Below, one piece after another: positions 28,764 through 37,448 of a stretch of DNA of 64,000 nt (its first letter is position 1; each line of letters opens with the position of its first letter). The DNA is from KBS-83 sp051025295 (lineage in GTDB: Bacteria > Acidobacteriota > Terriglobia > Terriglobales > Acidobacteriaceae). The stretch lies in assembly GCA_051025295.1 (NCBI GenBank), contig JBMGJV010000005.1; one strand, given 5' to 3'. The notes below the pieces were generated by a model, which searched no databases, was not told the origin of the DNA, and was given only the letters and a program-made list of their open reading frames with translations. A program made the position numbers and the translations under genes.

Positions 28764-29891
28764 TTAGGAGGCCACCGTCTGCAGCGCACGTACCTCTTCG
28801 CGGCGCACGGTCAGCTTGTCGATCAGCCCGGTCTTCACGGCAAAGCCGCGGCCCGGCGTGGTTGGTACGGTGATCGTGCCCTCGCTCGAGACCTCGACCG
28901 GCGGCTCGATGATGTCCTCCGCCCAGTAACGCTTCGAGGCAGAGACATCGCCGGGCAGCGTGAAGCCGGGCAGCGCCGCGAGTGCGATGTTGTGTGAGCG
29001 GCCGATGCCCGTCTCGAGCATGCCGCCGCACCACACTGGAATGCCGCGCTCCATACAGGCGTTGTGCACGGCGATGGCTTCGGAGAAGCCGCCCACGCGC
29101 CCGTTCTTGATGTTGATGATGCGGCAGGATTCCATCTCGACCGCCGCCAGCGCATCGCGCCGGTTGCGGATCGATTCATCCAGGCAGATTGCCGTCTCCA
29201 TGCGCTTCTGCAGCATGGAGTGGTAGTAGAAGTCATCGGCCCACAGGGGCTGCTCGATCATCAGCAGGTTGAATCGGTCGAAGTCCGCCAGGTGGTCGAA
29301 ATCGCGCATGCGGTATGCCGAGTTGGCATCGACGCTCAGCATGATCTCCGGCCAGCGCTTGCGCACGGCTTCAAGTACCGCGACGTCCCAGCCCGGCTGC
29401 ACCTTCAGCTTGATCCGCTGGTAGCCCGCATTGACCTCGCGCTCGATCTTCGCGAGCTGCTGCTCGATTGTCGGCTGGATGCCGACGGAGACACCGCAGG
29501 CGATCTCCTCCTGCGTTGCGCCCAGCAATGCGGCCAGGGGCGCCTGCTCGATCTGCGCCTCGAGATCCCAGATCGCATTCTCGAGCGCCGCCTTGGCCAT
29601 CCGGTTGCCACGCACCCGACGGAATGCCTTGGGACAGTCACCGCCATGCGACGGCTCGGCGGCCGCCAGCATCGGCGCCAGTTCCTGCAGCAGAACGACC
29701 CACGCTGTATCGATTGACTCTTCCGAGAAGTACGGGTGCTCACCCGCCACGCACTCCCCCCAGCCGACCAGTCCTTCCGCATGCACTTCGGCGAGCAGCA
29801 CACGCCGGTCCGTGGTCGTTCCGAAGCTGGTTACAAATGGCTCAACCAGCGGCATGCGAATCTCTCGCAATACGATCGCATCGATCTTCAC
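28764..29891 (-). CDS. menC: o-Succinylbenzoate synthase / N-succinylamino acid racemase
   Basis: A 375-residue enolase-superfamily enzyme. Members of this branch make o-succinylbenzoate for menaquinone and often also racemise N-succinylamino acids. Catalytic pair: Lys in RIKLKVQPGWD and the second Lys in RIINIKNGRVGG. Metal ligands: Asp in SVDANSAYR, Glu in MIEQPLWADD, Asp in ICLDESIRN. The start is a GTG at 29891 with AGGAG upstream. No other men genes are in the window, and the neighbour is a GNAT protein known to travel with the racemase form (31 bases upstream). The racemase role is therefore at least as likely as the menaquinone role. Confidence 0.88.
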   Translation of the reverse strand: MKIDAIVLREIRMPLVEPFVTSFGTTTDRRVLLAEVHAEGLVGWGECVAGEHPYFSEESIDTAWVVLLQELAPMLAAAEPSHGGDCPKAFRRVRGNRMAKAALENAIWDLEAQIEQAPLAALLGATQEEIACGVSVGIQPTIEQQLAKIEREVNAGYQRIKLKVQPGWDVAVLEAVRKRWPEIMLSVDANSAYRMRDFDHLADFDRFNLLMIEQPLWADDFYYHSMLQKRMETAICLDESIRNRRDALAAVEMESCRIINIKNGRVGGFSEAIAVHNACMERGIPVWCGGMLETGIGRSHNIALAALPGFTLPGDVSASKRYWAEDIIEPPVEVSSEGTITVPTTPGRGFAVKTGLIDKLTVRREEVRALQTVAS

Positions 29892-29922
29892 TCGGTCACT
29901 CCTGTCGGTTCCGCGGCCGGCG

Positions 29923-30735
29923 CTAGGCCGAGGTTTGGTGCGTGCTGGCAGGGGGCGACCAGCGGCTCAGTTCAAAATAGCCGTTGCCCTTTTCATCCCG
30001 GGAAAACCCGGTCACTGCAAGACCCAGCGCGAACGCATCCGCGAACCGTTTCTGATTGGCACTTTGGCGTGCCATCGCCTGGTCCGCCGTAGCGACGGAC
30101 TCTTTCCACTGCATCACCTCGGCCGGCAGCTCGATCCGCTGTTCCGGATCGTGCCGTGGCGGGCGTCGGCCGGCCGCTGCCTCTGTCACCCGCTCCGAAT
30201 CCAGCCACCATTCTGCATGAAGCCGGTCCGTCGGGCGTCCCCCTTGTGTTCTGGCCGTAGAGGGACCGTAGAAATTGGGGCTGTAGCTCCGGGTGATGGC
30301 GCCCAGCTTTTCGATATTGAAAAAAGAGTTTTTGATCTCAAGCGGATCGAAGGTCCACTCGATCAGCCGGATGCCCCGGCTCAGGGCGTCTTCCCGCTGC
30401 GCCAGCTTCAGCCGGCGTCCCACCCCGGTATTGCGAAACTCGGGGCGCACCGCAAGCATGTGCGAGTGCAGGAAGGGGAGGCCATGGCGCAGCCCCGGGA
30501 TGGCAAGGTTGAAGCCGGCCAGCATTCCCTCAGAGGTAAAGGCCCCGATTACCTGGCCCCCGACCCGCTGCGCCACCGTGAACAGCCGGCGGGGCACAAC
30601 ATCGACCGGATCGTAGCCCCAGGTCGCCGTTTGCAGCGCCACACAGAGCTCCAGCTCTTCGAAACCGCGACAGTGACGAACGTCGAGCGGAGAGAGCTCC
30701 GCTACCTGGGCTGGACGTTCCGCTTGCTGGTTCAT
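29923..30735 (-). CDS. GNAT-superfamily acyltransferase (COG3375-like)
   Basis: 270 residues. The GNAT core: VRHCRGFEELELCVALQTAT at the start, then GQVIGAFTSEGMLAGFNLAI, HSHMLAVRPEFRNTGVGRRL (acyl-CoA pyrophosphate loop) and IRLIEWTFDPLEIKNSFFNI. The EWTFDPLE motif and the size fit the predicted acyltransferases found beside N-succinylamino acid racemases, where the partner is taken to succinylate amino acids. The ATG at 30735 is used; a TTG two codons earlier is possible. The gene reads straight into menC, so a shared pathway is likely. Confidence 0.75.
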   Translation of the reverse strand: MNQQAERPAQVAELSPLDVRHCRGFEELELCVALQTATWGYDPVDVVPRRLFTVAQRVGGQVIGAFTSEGMLAGFNLAIPGLRHGLPFLHSHMLAVRPEFRNTGVGRRLKLAQREDALSRGIRLIEWTFDPLEIKNSFFNIEKLGAITRSYSPNFYGPSTARTQGGRPTDRLHAEWWLDSERVTEAAAGRRPPRHDPEQRIELPAEVMQWKESVATADQAMARQSANQKRFADAFALGLAVTGFSRDEKGNGYFELSRWSPPASTHQTSA

Positions 30736-30785
30736 CGGCAAAGTTGAGCCTGCATGGATGAGGTGAACAGGAACGCCTCCTGATC

Positions 30786-31661
30786 TTACCGGACGGCCGG
30801 GCTACCCTGCTGCTTGGCAGCTTTCCACAGGTCTTCGAGCTCCGCGGCAGCCAGTTCGGTCAGGGGCCTGCCGGGAGCCTGCTCCATGTGCGCGAAACGC
30901 GTCCGAAACTTGGTATTTGTGCGCTTCAGGGCCAGTTCCGGGTCAACTTTGAGCCGACGCGCCAGGTTCACAACCGTGAAGAGCAGATCGCCCACCTCAC
31001 CTTCCACGGCCTCGAGCGGAGCCCCGCTGTCGGCCTCGGCCACAATCTCGCGGCACTCCTCCTCGACCTTCTCGAGCAGTCCTTCGTGGTCTGGCCAGTC
31101 GAAGCCCACACTGGCAGCCTTCTTGCCCAGGCCCGCAGCCTCAAGCAGCGCGGGAAAGCTGCGCGGCACCCCGGCCAGGAGCGATGCATCCTGCGCGTCG
31201 CTGTCCCCAGCATTGTCTGCCGCGGCCTTCTTCTCTGCCGTTTTGATTGCGTCCCAGTTGCGCAGTACACCAATCGCATCCGTGGCCGCCCCCGTATCGA
31301 CCACCGCGCGATTGCCAGCGGCGGCGCTCGCCTCGTCCCCGAAGACATGCGGGTGGCGGCGGATCAGCTTGCGGTTCAGGTGCCCGAGCACGTCCCGGAT
31401 GGAAAAGTGCCCGGCCTCGTCGCCCATCTGCGCATAGAACAGCACCTGCAACAGCAGATCGCCCAGCTCTTCGGCGAGATGATCCCACTGCTCGCGTTCG
31501 ATCGCGTCGAGCACCTCATATGTCTCTTCAAGCGTGTACTTGCGGATGGAAGCGAAGCTCTGCTCCCGGTCCCACGGGCAGCCATCGGGGCCGCGCAGCC
31601 GCGCCATGATGGCCACGCTCTCCGCAAACAGCGCGCCCGCATCCTCGGGTGTGTCGCTCAT
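30786..31661 (-). CDS. mazG: Nucleoside triphosphate pyrophosphohydrolase MazG
   Basis: Hydrolyses NTPs and dNTPs to monophosphates, cleaning the nucleotide pool. 291 residues with two MazG domains. The first begins LRGPDGCPWDREQSFASIRK and carries the metal-binding LEETYEVLDAIE and EELGDLLLQVLF. The second has EKVEEECREIVAEAD and VEGEVGDLLFTVVNLARRL. An Ala-rich insert of about 30 residues between the domains (around 113-150) makes it longer than E. coli MazG (263). A TAGAGT box ends 6 bases before the ATG; the intervening GGAGAG is too close to the start to serve as a normal ribosome site. Confidence 0.95.
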   Translation of the reverse strand: MSDTPEDAGALFAESVAIMARLRGPDGCPWDREQSFASIRKYTLEETYEVLDAIEREQWDHLAEELGDLLLQVLFYAQMGDEAGHFSIRDVLGHLNRKLIRRHPHVFGDEASAAAGNRAVVDTGAATDAIGVLRNWDAIKTAEKKAAADNAGDSDAQDASLLAGVPRSFPALLEAAGLGKKAASVGFDWPDHEGLLEKVEEECREIVAEADSGAPLEAVEGEVGDLLFTVVNLARRLKVDPELALKRTNTKFRTRFAHMEQAPGRPLTELAAAELEDLWKAAKQQGSPAVR

Positions 31662-31667
31662 CTCTCC

Positions 31668-31673
31668 ACTCTA
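31668..31673 (-). promoter_or_regulatory. -10 box TAGAGT, leaderless start for mazG
   Basis: On the minus strand TAGAGT ends 6 bases before the mazG ATG at 31661. Confidence 0.4.
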
Positions 31674-31728
31674 GCCGAGGGCCGCGTCGCTTATCAGCAG
31701 GGTGCAAGGACCTATACTGCGACCGGCG

Positions 31729-32584
31729 ATGCAGACCCTTCAGCTCCTCTTCGCAGCGCTCTTCGGCTTCGCCTTCGGCAGCTTCCTGAACGTGTGCATC
31801 AGCCGGCTGCCGCAGCACCGTTCGATCGTGCGACCGGGCTCGCAGTGCCCGCTCTGCCGCACACCGCTGCGCGCGTGGGACAACATCCCGCTCGTCAGCT
31901 TCCTGCTGCTGCGGGGGCGCTGCCGGAGCTGCCGGCAGGCCATCTCGTGGCGTTACCCGCTGGTGGAGCTGGCCACCGCGGTTGCGGCTGTGCTCTGCAT
32001 CCTGGTCTTCGGGCTGACTCCGGGCAGCGTCGCCCTGGCCCTGTTCTGCGCGTTGATGATTGCGCTCGCGGTCACCGATCTCGAAACACTGCTGCTGCCC
32101 GACGCGCTGACATTCCCGGCAATCGGGCTTGGCCTCGTGGCCCGCATGCTTCATGGCTGGCTGGGCGCGGTCCACGCCGGGGCGGGGCCCCTGGCAAGCC
32201 GCGCTGCTGTGGGGTCTGCGCGGCGCTATCTCGGGCGTGGCTACCGCCCTGGTGCTGCTCCTGCTGCGGTGGACCTATTGGCTGCTGCGGCGCCGGCAGG
32301 GCATGGGAATGGGCGACGTGAAGCTGGCGGCAGCCATCGCCGTCTGGCTGGGCGCACGGCAGGCGGCCGTCGCCTTCCTGCTCGCATCGGTCGGCGGCGC
32401 CATCGTTGGGCTCTTGTTGCTCTACGTGCGGCGCCGCGGAGCGGTAGCGGAGGGCGCGCAGGCGCTCGCCGCAGGCGACGCCGCGATTCCATTTGGATTT
32501 TTTCTGTGTCTGGCGGCGATTTACTGCGTGTTCTACGGTCCGGAGACGCTCACCTGGTATCTCGGTTTCTTCTCCGGACGGTGA
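31729..32584 (+). pseudogene. pilD: Type IV prepilin peptidase, frameshifted
   Basis: An inner-membrane aspartic peptidase that cleaves and N-methylates type IV prepilins. All family motifs are present, but in two frames. Frame 1 (31729 to about 32188) has the N-terminal helix, FGSFLNVCISRLP, the zinc pairs CPLC and CRSC, and the first catalytic Asp in VTDLETLLLPDALTFP. The next frame (about 32191-32584) has the second catalytic motif GMGMGDVKLAA and the last helices. Removing one C from the CCCC run at 32188-32191 restores a single protein of about 284 residues. The shift is either a real mutation or a sequence error. A TATACT box lies 10 bases before the ATG. Confidence 0.82.
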
Positions 32585-32594
32585 TCGCGGTCGC

Positions 32595-33164
32595 TTAGAC
32601 GCGCGCCATGTGTCTTGCCTGCACCACTTCGACCATCAGGCCATTCCGCACTTCCGCGACCTGGCGTGTGTGATGAAGCAGGTGCAGCACGTGATAACGG
32701 CGCAACTGGTCCACGCGCAGCGGCCCAAGCAGAAAGTGGCGACTGACGCGCTCCATACCGAAGCGTTGGCGGGTCTCTTCAAGAACGGCGTCCAGCGCTT
32801 CGATCGACTCACCGATGCGCTCCACCAGTTCACGAACGCTCGCCGAATTCAGGCGATCCGGCGGCGTTGTCTCTGGCGGCGCCCCCACACCCTTCGGCAT
32901 ATGCCCGGCACTCAGCACCATCAACTGCATCATCCACTCGGTGCGTGTGCGATTGCGACTGCAGGAGCGATCCGGGCGTCCTTTAGCGAGCCGCTCTTCG
33001 AGAGCCGTGCGGGTCTGATCAAGAGCGAGGATCAGGTGCTCAACAATCTGCTGGATCGACCAGCACTGCGGGCGTCCCCATGGATGGACGTGCGCCGACG
33101 TTGCATCGAGTGTCGCAATCTCGTCGGAGAGGCGGCGGTACGCGGATGCAAAGACCGGATGCAC
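32595..33164 (-). CDS. DinB-like superfamily protein
   Basis: 189 residues of a four-helix DinB/YfiT-like fold. Evidence: the early His in QQIVEHLILALDQT and the C-terminal YHVLHLLHHTRQVAEVRN, whose histidines would bind a metal ion. The family includes thiol-dependent S-transferases and many uncharacterised members. The start is a GTG at 33164 with GGAGG ten bases upstream. It ends 10 bases from the end of the convergent prepilin peptidase gene. Confidence 0.78.
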   Translation of the reverse strand: MHPVFASAYRRLSDEIATLDATSAHVHPWGRPQCWSIQQIVEHLILALDQTRTALEERLAKGRPDRSCSRNRTRTEWMMQLMVLSAGHMPKGVGAPPETTPPDRLNSASVRELVERIGESIEALDAVLEETRQRFGMERVSRHFLLGPLRVDQLRRYHVLHLLHHTRQVAEVRNGLMVEVVQARHMARV

Positions 33165-33259
33165 GATGGACCAACCTCCACGAGAACTGTAGACCGCGGC
33201 ACCTGCCTGAGCAACTAGGCAAAGTGTGGTGCCAATAATGAACTTGAGTACCCGAACAT

Positions 33260-34141
33260 CTACTTTTGCAGGTCGCCAAGTGCCTTGCGGGCAGACCTGG
33301 CTTCCTTGCCATCGGGCGCGACGTCAAGATACAGCTTGTAGTTCGCCAAAGCTTCGTCTTTTTTGTGTAACTTGTCCGCGGTCGAAGCCAGCCCGTAGAT
33401 AGCATCCAGGTTGGCCGGATCCAGTCGCGATGCCTCGGCGAAGCGCGCGTAGGCGCCCTGGTAGTTACCTTCGGTGTAGTAATACTTGCCGACCCGCACA
33501 TCATCGGCCGCCCGACCTTCACCGGCCAGCGAGCCGCTCTCGATGTCCTTGGACGAGGGCTTGCGCAGCCGATGCCGCGCGCCGCTCTGCGGAACATCGC
33601 CGTTCGGACCGGCACCGTTGGGGTCGGCGCCGTTCGGGTCCGCAGCGCCAGAGCTGCTGCTGCTCGAGCTCGACGAGCCGGCCGGAGCCGATGCATCGCT
33701 GCTCCCTGCACTGGCCGCAGCGCCACGCGAGACGTCTTCCGGAAATGGGTTCTCTTTGGCCGCTTCCCCCGGCTTCTGCGACGGCGGAGCGGCTGGGGCC
33801 GCAGGCTGTTGCGGGTTCGATGCTGGGGCCGGGACGTCTGGAGTCTTCGAAGCATCGGGAGCATTGGGGGGCTGGGATGCGCTGCTTCCCTGCTGTTGGG
33901 CCGCGTGCTCGGACACGTCTGCAGGGAATGGGTTCTCCTGAGCAGTGGAGTGCGGCCGTACGGGCTTCTTTCCACCTGAGTCGCTGGCCGCTCCAGCTTG
34001 CGGCTTCTTCTGCGCGTCAGGCTGCGGCGTTTGAGCGGGTGCTGCGAGAACTGCCGAGGCCGGCAGCAGCAATAGCGCAAGCGCGAAGGCCGCACTGCTC
34101 GCAGACTTCCTAACAGGCGTCTCCCGGTGATTGCTGTTCAT
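33260..34141 (-). CDS. Exported TPR protein with low-complexity linker
   Basis: 293 residues. A signal peptide (SSAAFALALLLLPASAVLA) comes first. Then about 150 residues of Pro/Ala/Ser/Gln-rich linker carry a repeated ENPFP(A/E)DVS motif about 65 residues apart, a nine-residue poly-Ser run and ADPNGADPNGAGPNG repeats. The C-terminal 90 residues are two or three TPR repeats (VGKYYYTEGNYQGAYARFAE, LDAIYGLASTADKLHKKDEA). It is probably a periplasmic scaffold that binds partners through the TPRs. No family name can be given. The ATG at 34141 is near the extreme 5' end of the frame. Confidence 0.75.
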   Translation of the reverse strand: MNSNHRETPVRKSASSAAFALALLLLPASAVLAAPAQTPQPDAQKKPQAGAASDSGGKKPVRPHSTAQENPFPADVSEHAAQQQGSSASQPPNAPDASKTPDVPAPASNPQQPAAPAAPPSQKPGEAAKENPFPEDVSRGAAASAGSSDASAPAGSSSSSSSSSGAADPNGADPNGAGPNGDVPQSGARHRLRKPSSKDIESGSLAGEGRAADDVRVGKYYYTEGNYQGAYARFAEASRLDPANLDAIYGLASTADKLHKKDEALANYKLYLDVAPDGKEARSARKALGDLQK

Positions 34142-34265
34142 GCCCGCTGCCTCTCGACCTCAGGGTATAAGACGCAGCTCGCGGCTGTCCGGCGTCCTGC
34201 GACCGGCGCCGGGCGAGGCTTCGCTCTATACTGCGGGTCTATTCCGCATCGCGAGGCAATCACCC

Positions 34266-34709
34266 ATGGGCCTGATGATCCGCTCCTCTGCTATACACGC
34301 CGCCGGCTGCTACACCAGCACGCCTATCTCGAAGGGCGCGCGCGTGGTCGAGTACACCGGGCCGCGCATCTCGAAGACGGCGGCCGACAAGCTATACGAG
34401 GAGTCGCCGATCACTTACCTGTTCGGGGTGGGCAGCCGCTCCCAGGTCATCGATGGGCACGGCGCGGCCATGTTCCTGAACCACTCCTGCGACCCGAACT
34501 GCGAGACCGATGAGATCGGTGACCGCGTCTGGATCCTGACGCTCCGCGACATTGCCGCCGGGGAAGAGCTTACCTACGACTACCACCTCTACGACGGGGA
34601 CGAGGACGAGGCGCGTTGCAACTGCGGCACGGCAACCTGCCGCGGCACGATGTACTCACCAGAAGAGATCACGAAGCGCGCCCGCGCGGCGAAGCGTCAG
34701 AAGGGCTGA
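34266..34709 (+). CDS. SET-domain protein lysine methyltransferase
   Basis: 147 residues, a near-minimal SET domain with post-SET cysteines. SET enzymes move a methyl group from S-adenosylmethionine to protein lysines. Motifs in order: the start of the fold (IRSSAIHAAGCYTSTPISKG), FLNHSCDPNC (cofactor and active-site loop), GEELTYDYHLYDGDEDE (with the catalytic Tyr), and CNCGTATCRG as the post-SET zinc cluster. All key residues are present. SET proteins are common in eukaryotes and scattered in bacteria, where targets are mostly unknown. The ATG at 34266 is the first codon in the conserved region. A TATACT box lies about 34 bases upstream. Confidence 0.88.
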   Translation: MGLMIRSSAIHAAGCYTSTPISKGARVVEYTGPRISKTAADKLYEESPITYLFGVGSRSQVIDGHGAAMFLNHSCDPNCETDEIGDRVWILTLRDIAAGEELTYDYHLYDGDEDEARCNCGTATCRGTMYSPEEITKRARAAKRQKG

Positions 34710-34901
34710 GCGCAGCGACGCGAGGGTAGGCCCCGAGCCACGCCCGCGCTCAGGCCCGTGCTCAGGGGCCTTTGACCACCGCAACCTGCGTCTGCGACCT
34801 GTGGCTCAGCAGGTCTGCGTTGCACCGAACACCGTTCCCTCGGCTCGCGGTCGCGGGGTCCTCCACAGCCTGCGGGACTACAATCAGACCAGACCCTACC
34901 G

Positions 34902-37031
34902 ATGGCTTATCAGGTTCTTGCCCGCAAGTATCGTCCCCAGTTTTTTCGTGATGTGATCGGCCAGGAGCACGTCACCCGCACCCTGCTGAACGCGCTTGAG
35001 CAGGGGCGCATCGCGCACGGCTACATCTTCAGCGGTCATCGCGGGATCGGCAAAACCACGATCGCGCGCATTCTGGCGATGGCGCTCAACTGCCAGCGCA
35101 CCATTGGCTCGCCCGAGCGGCCGACCGCTGAGCCCTGCGGCATCTGCGACGCCTGCACGGAGATTCGCGCCGGCTCCTCGGTCGACGTGATCGAGATTGA
35201 CGCCGCCACCAATCGTGGCATCGACGAGATTCGCGAGCTGCGCGATGCGGCGCGTTATCGCCCGGCGCGCGACAAATACAAGATCTACATTCTCGACGAG
35301 GCGCACCAGATCACCGATGCGGCCTTCAACGCACTGCTCAAGACACTCGAAGAGCCGCCCGATCATGTCGTCTTCATGATGGCGACAACGCAACCCGAGG
35401 ACATCCCGCAGACCATCCGCTCGCGCTCGCAGCACTACGCATTCCACGCGGTTCGCTATGAGGACATCCTCGGCCAGTTGCGCAGCCTTGCGGAGCACGA
35501 GGCGCTCGACGCCGATGACGCCGCATTGGCGCTGCTCGCCGAGGCCGGCGATGGATCGATGCGCGATGCGCTGTCCATTATGGATCAGGCGATTGCCAGC
35601 GCCCTTCCCGGCCCGGATGGCCGTCCGCATCTCGACGCAGAGCAGATTCGCGAGCTGATGGGCACGGTGCCGAATACGGTCTTCGAACGCCTGCTCGAAT
35701 CAGTGAGCGAGAACAACAGTGCGGCCGTATTGACTGAATTGGACACGCTGCTCAATGCGGGCAACAGCCCGGCGCAGCTGGCGCGCCAGATGGTCCGGTA
35801 CCTGCGCAATGCGCTGATGGCCAAGCTGGGCGGCGAGAAGAGCGAGCTGTTGCAGATCTCCGATGACGAGCGCGCCCGCGTCGCGCGCACCGCCATGCTG
35901 TTCGCGGAAGAAGACCTCACGCGCTTCCTGCAGATCCTGCTGCGCACGTTCGATGAGCTGAACTACCGGCAGGAGCCACGCTTCCATCTCGAGCTTGGGC
36001 TGCTCAAACTGGTGCACACGCAGCGTCTTATCCCCCTCGAACAGTTGATGAGTCAGTTGCCGGGTGGCGGCACAACAGCTCGCAGCAGCGCACCTCCGGC
36101 GCCGCGCGCAGCCACACCGCCAGCGGCTCCCGCCCGGCCGCCTGTCCGTTCATCGGCACCGCCTGCGCCGCCATCGCGCAGCGCTTCGGCGGAACTGCCC
36201 TCAACCCCGCCGCAACGGCCCTCGCCGGCTCCTCCATCTCCCGCAACAACGGAGCCACAGCAGCCAAGCTTCTCGCCGTTCGAGTCCGACACGCGCCGCA
36301 AATCCGGGCCCACCGGTCTGTCTGCTGCAGAGCCAGTCGCGATAGCGACTGCCACGGTTGCTGAGCCGATCGCGGTGGGACTCGCCGTTGCGTTGGCCGA
36401 GGCCGAGCCTGAGCCAGCCGCGATCGAACTGGCCCCCCAGGCCGAGAACGTTGAGCTTCCGCTACCGATGATCGAGCTGCCGCCGCACACAGCAGCCGCC
36501 GGCGTTGAGCCCTCCGAGCCGGAGATCAGCGGTCACGCCTCGGAAGAGCAGGAGCGCATCGCGGCCGACCTCGAAGAAGAGATCGCCTCCGATGGTGAGC
36601 CTGCGTCGCCTGAGGCAGAAGCGGCCTATCGCCACGCCATCATCGATCCGATCACCGCACTGCGCGATGCCGTCACGGTGGCGCTGCATGACAAGGGGCA
36701 CGAGACCGCGAGCGCACTGTTGCGCGCCGGCCAGTGGTCCATCGCTCCGGACACCATCACAGTGACTGTCGCCGTCAAGAAGACGATGCTCTCGCTGACC
36801 ATGAATCCGGAGGCGGAGCGCATCGCGCGCACGGCTCTGCAAGCAGCAGGCAGCCAGGCGAAGCTGGTCGTGCTGCCGGGTGAAGGCGGCACGTCTATAC
36901 CCTCACCGGCAGCCTCCGCCGCCAGCGGCAGCATGCAGTCAAAGGCGCTCGACAATCCGCTGGTCAAGCAGGCCCAGGAGCTATTCCGCGCCGAGGTGCG
37001 CAGCATCCTCGACCTCCGGGGGAAGTCCTGA
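34902..37031 (+). CDS. dnaX: DNA polymerase III gamma/tau subunit
   Basis: The clamp-loader ATPase. 709 residues. The AAA+ module begins YQVLARKYRPQFFRDVIGQE. It has Walker A GHRGIGKTT, zinc cysteines in CGICDACTEI, Walker B/DEAH-like IYILDEAHQ, sensor 1 and the SRC-like SRSQHYAF; domain III follows to about residue 370. From 385 to about 560 it is Pro/Ala/Ser/Glu-rich and disordered, then a tau-like C-terminal domain (ALRDAVTVALHDKGHETASA). I saw no slippery heptamer for a short gamma form, but I did not scan exhaustively. A TACAAT box (34879-34884) lies 17 bases before the ATG. ybaB and recR follow, the usual cluster. Confidence 0.96.
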   Translation: MAYQVLARKYRPQFFRDVIGQEHVTRTLLNALEQGRIAHGYIFSGHRGIGKTTIARILAMALNCQRTIGSPERPTAEPCGICDACTEIRAGSSVDVIEIDAATNRGIDEIRELRDAARYRPARDKYKIYILDEAHQITDAAFNALLKTLEEPPDHVVFMMATTQPEDIPQTIRSRSQHYAFHAVRYEDILGQLRSLAEHEALDADDAALALLAEAGDGSMRDALSIMDQAIASALPGPDGRPHLDAEQIRELMGTVPNTVFERLLESVSENNSAAVLTELDTLLNAGNSPAQLARQMVRYLRNALMAKLGGEKSELLQISDDERARVARTAMLFAEEDLTRFLQILLRTFDELNYRQEPRFHLELGLLKLVHTQRLIPLEQLMSQLPGGGTTARSSAPPAPRAATPPAAPARPPVRSSAPPAPPSRSASAELPSTPPQRPSPAPPSPATTEPQQPSFSPFESDTRRKSGPTGLSAAEPVAIATATVAEPIAVGLAVALAEAEPEPAAIELAPQAENVELPLPMIELPPHTAAAGVEPSEPEISGHASEEQERIAADLEEEIASDGEPASPEAEAAYRHAIIDPITALRDAVTVALHDKGHETASALLRAGQWSIAPDTITVTVAVKKTMLSLTMNPEAERIARTALQAAGSQAKLVVLPGEGGTSIPSPAASAASGSMQSKALDNPLVKQAQELFRAEVRSILDLRGKS

Positions 37032-37118
37032 TCTGCGCGGACCACCCTGACCTGCGCGGCATCTGATTCGCGCCTTCCACCGCAACAAGCCCCCAACCGT
37101 CAACAGAGAGGACCACGG

Positions 37119-37439
37119 ATGAACCCCGAAGACCTGCAGAAAATGCTCGGCCAGGCGCAGGAGATGCAGCAGCAGATGGACGAGCGCCTGGCCACCACCA
37201 CGGTTGAGGCCACCTCCGGCGGCGGCGCCGTCACGGTGAAGATGAACGGCCGCAAGGAAGTGCTCTCGCTGAAGATCGATCCAAGCGCTGTCGCCGGTCT
37301 GGGCTCGAACGCCGCCGACCTGGAGATGCTTGAAGATCTGATCATCGCCGCGCTAAACGAAGCGGGACGCCGCGCCGACGAGAAGATGCAGTCCGGACTC
37401 AGCGGCATGCTGGGCGGCATGGGGCTTCCCGGGTTCTGA
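37119..37439 (+). CDS. ybaB: YbaB/EbfC-family nucleoid-associated protein
   Basis: 106 residues. A dimeric tweezer-shaped DNA-binding protein. Evidence: the N-terminal coiled helix (DLQKMLGQAQEMQQQMDERL), the core strand set TVEATSGGGAVTVKMNGRKE, and the C-terminal helix LEDLIIAALNEAGRRADEKM. GAGAGGACC upstream of the ATG is a good ribosome site. It lies between dnaX and recR, the order found in most bacteria. Confidence 0.95.
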   Translation: MNPEDLQKMLGQAQEMQQQMDERLATTTVEATSGGGAVTVKMNGRKEVLSLKIDPSAVAGLGSNAADLEMLEDLIIAALNEAGRRADEKMQSGLSGMLGGMGLPGF

Positions 37440-37448
37440 CCCGACCCC

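Noticed and set aside
36000..36600. Programmed frameshift giving a short gamma form of DnaX
   Set aside because: No A AAA AAG-type slippery run with a following stem was seen near the end of the AAA+ module. The region is GC-rich with no A tracts.
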